Shown here: positions 1 through 7,437 of the stretch, one piece after another
How the letters are laid out: each line of letters starts with the position of its first letter
How positions within the stretch are numbered: position 1 is the stretch's first letter
From: an uncultured Rhizobiaceae group bacterium
GTDB lineage: Bacteria > Pseudomonadota > Alphaproteobacteria > Rhizobiales > Rhizobiaceae
DNA: 64,000 bases
Direction: 5' to 3'
NCBI GenBank assembly: GCA_937958815.1
Contig: CALGMR010000002.1
Location: 124,001 to 188,000, forward strand
Position numbers and translations under genes: made by a program
The notes under the pieces: model-generated
What the model was told of the DNA's origin: nothing
What the model saw: the letters and a program-made list of their open reading frames with translations, nothing else
Databases searched by the model: none

Positions 1-1376
1 ACAGCTCCTTCATCGAAGCTTCTTACGAAGGTGTCGTGAAAATCCGCAACCGCAATATGGTGCGCGATTCCAGCGGCAACATGATGGTTATGGGCCGCAA
101 CATGGCTGTTCTGATCCATGATGAACAAGGCAAAGAACTCGCTGTTCACCGTGTGACCTACGGTTCGCGTCTGCATGTTGATGATGGTGATGCTGTAAAG
201 CAGGGCCAGCGTATTGCGGAATGGGATCCATACACACGCCCAATTTTGACACCGGAAGGTGGCACGGTTGAGTTTGAAGACCTGATCGATGGTGTGTCTG
301 TTTCGGAATCTGCGGACGAAAACACAGGCATCACCAAGCGTATGGTCATTGACTGGCGCACGAACCCGCGCGGAACTGATCTCAAGCCTGCTCTTGTCGT
401 AAAAGACAAGAAGGGCAACGTGGTCAAATCCGAGCAGGGCGGTGAAGCGCGCTTCCTTCTTTCAGTGGATGCGATCCTCTCGGTTGAGCCAGGTGCAGAC
501 ATTCATGCAGGTGACGTGCTTGCGCGTGTGCCTTTGGAAAGCGCAAAAACAAAAGACATCACGGGTGGTCTTCCACGTGTGGCTGAATTGTTTGAAGCGC
601 GTCGTCCGAAGGATGCTGCTGTTATTGCTGAGATCGACGGAACAATTCGTTTCGGCCGTGACTACAAGAACAAGCGTCGCATTCACATCGAGCCAAATGA
701 TGAGACTGTAGAGCCGGTTGAACACCTCATTCCAAAAGGAAAGCCTTTCCACCATCAGGATGGCGACCCGATTGAAAAAGGTGATTATCTGCTCGACGGT
801 AACCCAGCGCCACACGATATTCTTGCTGTTAAAGGCGTTGAGGCGCTTGCGTCTTACCTCGTTGACGAAGTGCAAGAAGTGTATCGCTTGCAAGGTGTGG
901 GCATCAACGACAAGCACATCGAAGTGATTGTGCGTCAGATGTTGCAGAAAGTCGAAATCACCGATGCTGGTGAATCCGGCCTTGTGCGCGGCGAGCAAAT
1001 GGACCGTATCGAAATGGACTTGATGAACGAGAAACTTGCTGAAGAAGGCCGTGCGCCTGCTGCTGGTGAGCCAATTCTTCTCGGCATCACGAAAGCGTCT
1101 TTGCAGACGCGGTCATTCATCTCTGCTGCGTCGTTCCAGGAAACGACACGCGTTCTGACCGAAGCGGCTGTTGCCGGTAAGTCCGATACGCTTGAAGGCT
1201 TGAAAGAGAACGTGATTGTGGGTCGTTTGATCCCAGCTGGTACAGGCGGGGTGATGAACCAAGTTCGTCGTGTTGCGAACTCACGTGATGATCTTATCAT
1301 CGATGAGCAACGCAAAGTTCAAGAAGCTGAAGCAGCAATGCTGGCTGATATGAGCGGCGAAGAGGCGGCTGAATGA
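1..1376 (+). CDS. rpoC: DNA-directed RNA polymerase beta' subunit, C-terminal part (5' end outside window)
   Basis: This is the C-terminal third of the beta' subunit of RNA polymerase, which with beta forms the catalytic cleft. The reading frame is open from base 3 without a start and about 457 residues are present of a protein usually near 1400. Typical late beta' segments are visible: the hybrid-motif beta domains with [19 protein letters not shown], the [21 protein letters not shown] helix region and the [20 protein letters not shown] segment of the trigger-loop side, ending in an acidic tail. The stop is at 1374-1376. In most alphaproteobacteria rpsL, rpsG and fusA follow; here they do not. 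The GTG at 36 is internal, not a start. Confidence 0.97.
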   Translation, partial: SSFIEASYEGVVKIRNRNMVRDSSGNMMVMGRNMAVLIHDEQGKELAVHRVTYGSRLHVDDGDAVKQGQRIAEWDPYTRPILTPEGGTVEFEDLIDGVSVSESADENTGITKRMVIDWRTNPRGTDLKPALVVKDKKGNVVKSEQGGEARFLLSVDAILSVEPGADIHAGDVLARVPLESAKTKDITGGLPRVAELFEARRPKDAAVIAEIDGTIRFGRDYKNKRRIHIEPNDETVEPVEHLIPKGKPFHHQDGDPIEKGDYLLDGNPAPHDILAVKGVEALASYLVDEVQEVYRLQGVGINDKHIEVIVRQMLQKVEITDAGESGLVRGEQMDRIEMDLMNEKLAEEGRAPAAGEPILLGITKASLQTRSFISAASFQETTRVLTEAAVAGKSDTLEGLKENVIVGRLIPAGTGGVMNQVRRVANSRDDLIIDEQRKVQEAEAAMLADMSGEEAAE

Positions 1377-1596
1377 TTGTATCAAGTTTTAGACTGTCAA
1401 GATTCCGGCGTATTTGCTTCCCATATAAACTTGGAAAGCTACAAAGTCGGTTGACCTGTATCTTCAGTTGGGTCAGCCTTGGAATCGGTAAATTAGAATG
1501 GGGAACCAAAGATTTGAGCAATACAATTCAGCGAACTAAATTTGGAGTTTTTTGGTATCGTTGCGTGTTTGTTAACCATAATCAGGAGAATGGGAT
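1377..1596. other. Intergenic region after rpoC with an imperfect hairpin
   Basis: This stretch has no convincing gene. GGTTGACC (1449-1456) can pair with GGTCAGCC (1471-1478) across a 14-base loop, with one wobble pair. No T-tract follows, so it is at best a weak terminator of the rpoC transcript. A short open frame overlapping the rpoC stop (ATGA at 1373) has unconvincing composition and was rejected. Confidence 0.4.
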
Positions 1597-1917
1597 ATGA
1601 GAGCTTTACACAAGGAGTTTGTGAATATGCCAATGTCCGTAGTTGTTCCGTTTGCTGACGACCTGCATGATAACGAGTCTTCTGATGCAGTTCTGGAGAT
1701 TAAGACTGCAGTTGCTCGGCAGGTTGTTCGCCCATTGCGTGGTAAACTGCTCAAGGCTGGAATTCCTGGGCAGAAAGTTGAAGCATTACTGGACGCTAAG
1801 GTTCTATTTTTGACTAAGCCTAAAGACTATAAGGCACGCGCTGCAAAGCTGATATCTGAGGCAGGCTTTGTGAATGGAACTGTTGAAACCATGTTGTCAG
1901 CTTTAGAAACTTGGTAG
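1597..1917 (+). CDS. Hypothetical protein, 106 aa (or 96 aa from the second start)
   Basis: I do not recognise this family. The protein is small and mostly helical in appearance, with an acidic N-terminal part (VPFADDLHDNESSD) and a basic C-terminal part rich in Lys/Arg/Ala (residues 35-95). It has no membrane segment, signal peptide or catalytic motif. Two starts are possible: ATG 1597 is preceded by AGGAG at 1583-1587, and ATG 1627 by AAGGAG at 1613-1618, both at good spacing. It lies between rpoC and another unknown gene, 7 bases before the latter, so the two are probably co-transcribed. The region looks richer in A/T than its neighbours. The open frame, ribosome binding sites and tight coupling support a real gene; the function is unknown. 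Confidence 0.6.
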   Translation: MRALHKEFVNMPMSVVVPFADDLHDNESSDAVLEIKTAVARQVVRPLRGKLLKAGIPGQKVEALLDAKVLFLTKPKDYKARAAKLISEAGFVNGTVETMLSALETW

Positions 1918-1924
1918 ATTTAAT

Positions 1925-2329
1925 ATGGCCAAACGCGCTTCGAAAAAGCCTCCAGCTGAAGGAGCTGCTGAAATTGAAAATAATGAAGAAAAAATTGTCT
2001 TAGATATCTTGAAAAGCGATAATCAAAGCAGTTCAAGAAATTATGACGATTTGATCCAGAAGTTAGTCGATAATGCAGCTCGATCACCAGCTGTTGAAAG
2101 CGAAGCTGACCAAACCTCCAGAATACAACGATCTAAAGCAGTAAATTATTTTGCATTTGCAATACTGGCGATTGTGAGCGTATTTTTGTTGTTTTCTGCA
2201 GTTGGGGTGGAGCTACCTTTATTTGCCAAAGACGGTTCCATCGATGGACCAACACGCCAGTGGGCTCAAACCATTATTGCGGGCATAGTTGGAGGTGCTC
2301 TCGCACATATTTTTGGGCCAAGTCGCTAA
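1925..2329 (+). CDS. Hypothetical membrane protein, 134 aa, cytosolic N-terminus plus two hydrophobic segments
   Basis: Family not recognised. Residues 1-75 are hydrophilic and low in complexity, with a Lys/Ala/Glu-rich start (MAKRASKKPPAEGAAEIE) and a charged helical stretch. A transmembrane helix follows at about 77-98 (AVNYFAFAILAIVSVFLLFSAVG). A short polar loop leads to a second, Gly/Ala-rich hydrophobic segment at the C-terminus (IIAGIVGGALAHIFG). This suggests an inner membrane protein with a soluble N-terminal tail. It begins 7 bases after the preceding unknown gene and is followed by a hairpin terminator, so the pair forms a small unit downstream of rpoC. Confidence 0.65.
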   Translation: MAKRASKKPPAEGAAEIENNEEKIVLDILKSDNQSSSRNYDDLIQKLVDNAARSPAVESEADQTSRIQRSKAVNYFAFAILAIVSVFLLFSAVGVELPLFAKDGSIDGPTRQWAQTIIAGIVGGALAHIFGPSR

Positions 2330-2356
2330 CTCGTTTTCACAAGTTGAATGAATGGA

Positions 2357-2392
2357 AAAGGCCGTGATGGGAAACCATCGCGGCCTTTCTGC
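2357..2392 (+). terminator. Rho-independent terminator of the unknown gene pair
   Basis: A 14-bp stem (2357-2370 with 2375-2388, one G-T pair) closes a GAAA tetraloop and ends in CTTTCTGC. The T-run is short but the stem is strong. Confidence 0.75.
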
Positions 2393-2533
2393 ATTTAACT
2401 ATGTTGCAAGCAAATTTTACAAAATGCGCCGCAATGTGCAGAATATCACTGGCTGCCGATCTTGGGCATGCAAAAACGAAGTCAGATTTCAAGGCTGCTT
2501 GTTCAAAACAGCCATAATTGGGGAAACCGTGTT

Positions 2534-3331
2534 ATGTCGTTTTCGAGCACGAAAGATTGGAAATATGGTCGACTTGTCGGTCTCGCCGCAATTTTGAGTG
2601 CGGTGGTGTTGCAAGGCTGTTCTTCAACAATAAGCAGCAGCAGCAGTGCCGCTTATGCTGCCCTCACTGAGCCGCAAAAATTGAAACACATGACCTCAGA
2701 CCAGCGCAGTCAATGGATACGTGACCGTGCCGTTGAAGCGCGGCCACAACCGCAACAGTTTGATTATGCATCAATCTATGCCGCACAAAACGATGGCGGA
2801 ACACCCATTGTGGCGTTCGATTACACCAAAATGAACCCACGCTTTCTGCGTCAACAAGTGAAATATTATGGGCCAGAGCGCGTTGGCACCATTGTTGTCG
2901 ATGCTCGTCGCCGCCATCTTTATCTCGTGCAACCAAACGGTATGGCGATGCGCTATGGCATTGCTGTTGGCAAAGAAGGGCACGCTTGGACAGGAAATTC
3001 CGTTCTGCAATGGAAAACCAAATGGCCCACGTGGACACCGCCCGCAGAAATGATTGCACGCAAGCCAGAACTTCAAAAATATGCTGATGGTTTGAAGGGG
3101 AGTCCAGCCAACCCTCTGGGCGCGCGTGCCATGTATCTGTTTCAAGGTGGGCGCGATACGCTTTACCGTATCCATGGAACCGACAAGCCTCATTCTATCG
3201 GGAAGGCGGCATCATCAGGCTGTTTTCGCATGATCAACCAAGATGTCATCGATCTTTACGAACGCGTTGGCACCAAAGGCCGAGTGATGGTTCGCGATTA
3301 TTTCGATGAAAGTCTGGTTTCTTCGCGCTAG
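2534..3331 (+). CDS. L,D-transpeptidase (YkuD/ErfK family) lipoprotein
   Basis: Predicted periplasmic L,D-transpeptidase, a cysteine enzyme that makes 3-3 peptidoglycan crosslinks or attaches proteins to the wall. From ATG 2534 the protein has 265 residues and begins with a lipoprotein signal ending in the lipobox LQGC, with lipidated Cys29. The YkuD domain covers about residues 110-262. The catalytic signature is visible as His214 (RIHGTDKP) and Cys230 in SSGCFRM. I chose ATG 2534 because GGGGAA lies just upstream and it places the signal peptide at the N-terminus; an in-frame ATG at 2462 would bury it. The stop codon abuts the stop of the convergent sseA gene. Substrate preference cannot be told from sequence. 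Confidence 0.9.
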   Translation: MSFSSTKDWKYGRLVGLAAILSAVVLQGCSSTISSSSSAAYAALTEPQKLKHMTSDQRSQWIRDRAVEARPQPQQFDYASIYAAQNDGGTPIVAFDYTKMNPRFLRQQVKYYGPERVGTIVVDARRRHLYLVQPNGMAMRYGIAVGKEGHAWTGNSVLQWKTKWPTWTPPAEMIARKPELQKYADGLKGSPANPLGARAMYLFQGGRDTLYRIHGTDKPHSIGKAASSGCFRMINQDVIDLYERVGTKGRVMVRDYFDESLVSSR

Positions 3332-4177
3332 TTATCCAGTTTCAATATCGGTGTCATCGCGGCTGCCCCATTCAGCCCAAGATCCATCATAAACGCGGTG
3401 CTCACGTGAACCAACAGTATCCAAGGCGAGCGCAAGCACCGCAGCGGTGACACCAGAGCCACAGGTGGTTGTGACGGGCTGGGTCGGGTCAATGTTTGAG
3501 GACTGAAACACTGATTTCAGATCATCTGCGCCGAGCAGGTGGCCATCTTTTACAATGGTGTCGAACGGAATTGATGTTGCACCGGGCATATGACCTGAGC
3601 GCATGCCTGCACGTGGTTCTGGTTGTTCGCCTGTAAACCGTCCAGCGGGGCGGGCATCTGCAACTTGAGAATTGCCCACGAGTTCCTGCATTTCTTCAAA
3701 AGGTACGACAGCAGTTTCATCAAAGTTTGCGTTGAACAGCTTTGGATAAATGGGGGCAGAGCCAGCTTCCACCGGCAATCTGTCAGCCATCCATTTTGGC
3801 AAGCCACCGTCCAATATAACAACCTTTGTGGCGCCCATGATGCGGAAATTCCACCAAACCCGCGCGGCTGAAAACAAGCCCATACCGTCATAGACAACAA
3901 TCGTGTCTTGATCAGAAATGCCCATCGCACCTACTTTTTGTGCGAAGATTTCGGGCGAGGCGAGGGTGTGGGGCAAGCCGCTGTCGGGCGTTACCACATC
4001 GTCAATATCGAAGAACACCGCGCCTGGAATATGTTGAGCGTCGAACTCTTCCTTGCCGTTGCGCGGAACTCCATTGGCCAACATGGTTGGTAAATACCAA
4101 GACCCATCCACGATGGAGAGGTTGTCATCATCAAGATGGGAAAACAGCCAGTCAGTGGAAACGAGAAACGGGTTCAT
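3332..4177 (-). CDS. sseA: 3-mercaptopyruvate/thiosulfate sulfurtransferase (two rhodanese domains)
   Basis: Cytosolic sulfurtransferase of the SseA family that moves sulfur from 3-mercaptopyruvate (or thiosulfate) to a thiophilic acceptor. The product has 281 residues, the usual length, with an inactive N-terminal rhodanese domain (about 1-140) and a C-terminal catalytic one. The active-site loop is TTCGSGVTA with Cys239; the CG[ST]GVT form is typical of mercaptopyruvate rather than thiosulfate enzymes. I chose ATG 4177 with AGGAAC upstream; a longer in-frame start at 4276 would overlap alaX and adds an unrelated sequence. It is the last gene of a cysK-alaX-sseA unit on the minus strand, fitting a role in cysteine sulfur handling. 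Confidence 0.92.
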   Translation of the reverse strand: MNPFLVSTDWLFSHLDDDNLSIVDGSWYLPTMLANGVPRNGKEEFDAQHIPGAVFFDIDDVVTPDSGLPHTLASPEIFAQKVGAMGISDQDTIVVYDGMGLFSAARVWWNFRIMGATKVVILDGGLPKWMADRLPVEAGSAPIYPKLFNANFDETAVVPFEEMQELVGNSQVADARPAGRFTGEQPEPRAGMRSGHMPGATSIPFDTIVKDGHLLGADDLKSVFQSSNIDPTQPVTTTCGSGVTAAVLALALDTVGSREHRVYDGSWAEWGSRDDTDIETG

Positions 4178-4187
4178 AGAGATGTTC

Positions 4188-4922
4188 CTAAGATGCTGGC
4201 AAAGGCCCGAAGCGAATGCGCATTCTGCGATTTTCGCGGCCTTTCTTTTCGATTTTTCCGATATGGATTTCGCCAACTTCGGCTGTTTCGCTCACATGGG
4301 TGCCGCCGCAGGGTTGGCTGTCGATGAAGGCATCTTCGCCAATGCAGACGAGGCGAATTTTTCCGACGCCGCGGGGCGGTTTGACGTTCTTCGATTTCAC
4401 AAGATTGGGGTTCGCGTCCAACTCTTCTTCGCTGATCCAGCGGGTGAAGATGGGATAATTGGCGGAAACCAAGTCCATCAGTTTTGCCGTGATCTCAGCT
4501 TTGTCAGCGGCTTCTGTCATATCAAAGTCGATGCGGCTGTCTGTTTCGCTGACGGATGCACCTGTGATCGGAAGAGGGCAAACAACCGACAATAAATGAC
4601 ACGCCGTGTGCATGCGCATCAAGTTGTAGCGGCGTTCCCAATCGATGTGAGCAACGAGTGTCTCTCCGATTTCGGGCGCGGCACTGCCTTCTGATGGCAC
4701 GTGTACAATGATTTCTTTGCTGCCGGTTTCATAAACGGTCGTTGCAATCTCGATCTTGGACCCGTCCGAACGTTCCAGAAACCCGGTATCGCCCGGTTGT
4801 CCGCCGCTTGTGGCATAGAACACGGTTTGATCGAGAACAATGCCGCCAAGTTCGTTTATCCCTGTAACGGTTGCGTCACAGGTTGCTGCATAAGCATCTT
4901 CTGCAAAGTGTTGGCGTGTCAC
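4188..4922 (-). CDS. alaX: AlaX-type alanyl-tRNA editing protein
   Basis: Free-standing homologue of the alanyl-tRNA synthetase editing domain, which hydrolyses mischarged Ser-tRNA(Ala) (and possibly Gly-tRNA(Ala)). It is 244 residues long, as expected for an AlaX-M type with an N-terminal beta-barrel (GG-motif area, about 25-95) and an editing core. The zinc-site residues are seen as His105 and His109 (MHTACHLL) and Cys205 and His209 (PCGGTHV). Translation starts at GTG 4922, which overlaps the cysK stop by four bases (GTGA), so the two are translationally coupled. Coupling with cysteine synthase is suggestive, since serine is both a cysteine precursor and the misacylated amino acid. Confidence 0.92.
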   Translation of the reverse strand: MTRQHFAEDAYAATCDATVTGINELGGIVLDQTVFYATSGGQPGDTGFLERSDGSKIEIATTVYETGSKEIIVHVPSEGSAAPEIGETLVAHIDWERRYNLMRMHTACHLLSVVCPLPITGASVSETDSRIDFDMTEAADKAEITAKLMDLVSANYPIFTRWISEEELDANPNLVKSKNVKPPRGVGKIRLVCIGEDAFIDSQPCGGTHVSETAEVGEIHIGKIEKKGRENRRMRIRFGPLPAS

Positions 4923-5962
4923 TCAGCAACCTCTTCAAACGGCACTTCGAAGTCCGAAACACGCTCCATCCAATCTGGAACAGGCAAGTCTTTCGAGCGT
5001 AAGAATTCAGGGTTGAACAATTTGGCCTGATAGCGGGTGCCGTAGTCACAAAGAATGGTCACGATCGTGTGGCCGGGGCCAAGTTCCTTGGCAAGACGAA
5101 CGGCACCCGCAATGTTGATGCCTGACGAACCGCCCAATACGAGACCTTCAGTTTCCATAAGGTCAAAGACATAGGGCAGGGCTTCGTTGTCGCTGATGCG
5201 ATAGGGGAAATCGACTTCCAAACCTTCCAGATTGGCGGTGATGCGCCCTTGGCCGATCCCTTCTGATATTGATGTTCCCTCGGCTTTCAATTCGCCATTG
5301 GCGTAATAGCCATAAAGCGCTGCGCCACCCGGGTCTGCCAAACCAATTTTTATCTTCGAGTTGCGTTCGCGCAGGGCGATGGCTGTGCCTGCCAATGTGC
5401 CGCCAGAACCACAAGCGCAAATGAACGCGTCCACTTTTCCGTCGGTTTGTTCCCAAATTTCGGGGCCCGTTGTGTCAATGTGTGCCTGACGGTTTGCCAC
5501 ATTGTCGAATTGGTTTGCCCAAATGGCACCTTGGGGATGAGACTTTGACAATTGCTCTGCCAAACGACCTGACAGACGCACGAAATTGTTCGGATTGCTG
5601 TAAGGCTTTGGCGGAACTTCAATCAATTCCGCACCAAAGGCCTTGATGGCATCTTTTTTCTCTTGGCTTTGAGAATCTGGAATGACGATAATGGAGCGAT
5701 AGCCGAGCGCGTTGCCCACCATGGCGAGGCCAATGCCTGTATTGCCTGCAGTGCCTTCAACAATTATCCCGCCGGGTTTGATCTCTCCAGCTTTTTCAGC
5801 AGCGCGAATGATGGACAATGCCGCACGATCTTTGACCGATTGACCTGGGTTCATGAACTCCGCTTTGCCCAAAATTTCACAGCCCGTCTCGTCAGACACT
5901 TTGTTGAGGCGGATAAGGGGCGTGTTGCCGATGGCATCAATGACAGATTTATGGGTGGTCAT
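4919..5962 (-). CDS. cysK: Cysteine synthase A (O-acetylserine sulfhydrylase-like PLP enzyme)
   Basis: PLP-dependent enzyme of the cysteine synthase/cystathionine beta-synthase family, predicted to make cysteine from O-acetylserine and sulfide in the cytosol. The PLP lysine is Lys44 in PGQSVKDRAA; the substrate loop reads EGTAGNTGIGLA, and CGSGGTLAGT binds the phosphate of PLP. At 347 residues it is about 25-30 longer than E. coli CysK, with the extra length at the C-terminus, as in rhizobial cysteine synthases. It leads the cysK-alaX-sseA unit. A perfect inverted repeat (GCGCAA-CAA-TTGCGC, 6022-6036) lies in the leader, 60 bases upstream of the start. Cystathionine beta-synthase activity cannot be excluded. 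Confidence 0.9.
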   Translation of the reverse strand: MTTHKSVIDAIGNTPLIRLNKVSDETGCEILGKAEFMNPGQSVKDRAALSIIRAAEKAGEIKPGGIIVEGTAGNTGIGLAMVGNALGYRSIIVIPDSQSQEKKDAIKAFGAELIEVPPKPYSNPNNFVRLSGRLAEQLSKSHPQGAIWANQFDNVANRQAHIDTTGPEIWEQTDGKVDAFICACGSGGTLAGTAIALRERNSKIKIGLADPGGAALYGYYANGELKAEGTSISEGIGQGRITANLEGLEVDFPYRISDNEALPYVFDLMETEGLVLGGSSGINIAGAVRLAKELGPGHTIVTILCDYGTRYQAKLFNPEFLRSKDLPVPDWMERVSDFEVPFEEVAE

Positions 5963-6021
5963 GGGGATTGTCTCGTGTCTCTATTTGGCTTGAAACTACA
6001 GGCGATGGAGAACAGCTGCAA

Positions 6022-6036
6022 GCGCAACAATTGCGC
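6022..6036. repeat. 15-bp inverted repeat upstream of cysK
   Basis: GCGCAA and TTGCGC flank a three-base centre, a perfect 6-bp dyad between the transporter gene and cysK. It may be an operator for cysK or part of the 3' region of the upstream transcript. No T-tract is adjacent on the minus strand. Confidence 0.35.
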
Positions 6037-6074
6037 CAAATCAAACCTTTGTGGAACAGTTTTGCAATTTTGAT

Positions 6075-7406
6075 TCAAGCTTCGATTTGTTGGCGCAGTT
6101 TCATCGCCTCTTCCCTGCCAATAGGAAAGTTCCACATGAGAAAGAGAGCAGGAATTTTAAGAGCAATTGGACCCCATCCATAAAGAAATCCAAGGAGGGT
6201 AATTCCAATTGCTGTGGACGCGGTGGCGTCGTTGGCGCTGAAGCCATACCATTCAAGCAGAGGTAAAACAGTGACCACGGTGAGTGCGAGTGAAAGCTTC
6301 GTGGCCAAACTCCATAGGGCGAAATAGGTGCCTGATCGTTGTTCACCAGAATGGGCCGTGTCCACATCAATAACATCAGCCTGAACAGCTGCGGGTTGTG
6401 TGATGTCTGCTCCCAGTGCAAGACCAGATAAGACGCAGATTGCACCGAATGCCACTACCGAACCTTCTGGCAGGAAGGGAGCAGGGAGAAACACGATGAT
6501 TGCAAACACCATGGCATAGCACCAAGCGCGATGTTTTGAAGTTTTTCGGGCAATTGCTGCCCATACTGGCACACCCAAAATACCGCAAAGAAAATAGACG
6601 AATATGAAGGGCCCGCGCAGGTCTTCCAGGCCAAGGCGTTGCGACGTGTAGAGCAGAAATAAGGTTGCGGCGATGGAGTTGGCAAACCCGTTTAGGAAGA
6701 ATGCGGAGAGCAGTCTTTTGAAGGGTTTGTTGGCTTTCAATTGCCGAACACCTTCCATCAACCCAATCGCTTGGCGCGTGTGTTCTTTTGGCTCCGGCAC
6801 AAACCGCACGGCTGCAATTGCAAACAGCGGCAGAGCCACAACGATGATGATTGCGAGCAATGCAAACCCATGCAGCGCGGTGGGATCAGCCCAGCCCAAA
6901 GTGAAAGGAACAGTGATGGCAATCAGCGTGCCAACCAATGTGAGGCCTTCGCGTGCGCCTGCCAAACGAGAGCGGTTGGTGTAGTCCGTTTGCAGTTCTG
7001 CGCCCCAAGCAGAGAAAGGCAGAATTGCGCAAGTATAACCAATGGAAAGCACCAAAGTCCAAACGCCCACATAGGCGACACTTGCATCTGCAGGTGGCCA
7101 GAACAGCTTCCAAACCCCTAACATCAAAAGCGGAATGGAGCAGATGAACCAAGTGCGCCTTCTGCCAAATGAAGGACGAAACCTGTCGCACAACCAACCC
7201 AAGACCGGGTCGTTTACAGCGTCGAACAGCCTTACGAGAAATAACGCAAAGCCCATGCTGGCAAGCGAAAGTCCAAGGCTTTCTGCATAGAATATTGGAA
7301 TGAACGAATAAAGCGGCAGGGTAAGTGCCGCCAATGGAACAGCGGGCAGCGCGTAGAAAATGAGTTGCTTTACGGGAAGGGGCGTTTCAGCTTTTTGTTT
7401 GGTCAT
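6075..7406 (-). CDS. MFS transporter of the glycoside-pentoside-hexuronide:cation (GPH/MelB-like) type
   Basis: Predicted inner-membrane sugar:cation symporter with twelve hydrophobic segments over 443 residues. The family signature after helix 2 is clear: RLFDAVNDPVLGWLCDRF followed by FGRRRTW, equivalent to the D(A/V)xDPxxG...GRRRP motif of MelB-like proteins. I start at ATG 7406 (MTKQKAETPLPVKQ); a longer in-frame start at 7631 would run 190 bases into cfa and adds no membrane segment. The gene follows cfa by 31 bases on the same strand and is probably co-transcribed with it. In rhizobia similar transporters sit beside cfa, but the substrate is unknown; a lipid-related cargo is possible. 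Confidence 0.85.
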   Translation of the reverse strand: MTKQKAETPLPVKQLIFYALPAVPLAALTLPLYSFIPIFYAESLGLSLASMGFALFLVRLFDAVNDPVLGWLCDRFRPSFGRRRTWFICSIPLLMLGVWKLFWPPADASVAYVGVWTLVLSIGYTCAILPFSAWGAELQTDYTNRSRLAGAREGLTLVGTLIAITVPFTLGWADPTALHGFALLAIIIVVALPLFAIAAVRFVPEPKEHTRQAIGLMEGVRQLKANKPFKRLLSAFFLNGFANSIAATLFLLYTSQRLGLEDLRGPFIFVYFLCGILGVPVWAAIARKTSKHRAWCYAMVFAIIVFLPAPFLPEGSVVAFGAICVLSGLALGADITQPAAVQADVIDVDTAHSGEQRSGTYFALWSLATKLSLALTVVTVLPLLEWYGFSANDATASTAIGITLLGFLYGWGPIALKIPALFLMWNFPIGREEAMKLRQQIEA

Positions 7407-7437
7407 GCTGCAGATACGCCATGGGAACGAGGTGGTT

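Noticed and set aside
1373-1600. A 75-residue open frame overlapping the rpoC stop by ATGA
   Set aside because: No ribosome binding site beyond the rpoC end, odd composition with many Arg/Phe/Trp, and it overlaps the start of the better supported gene at 1597.
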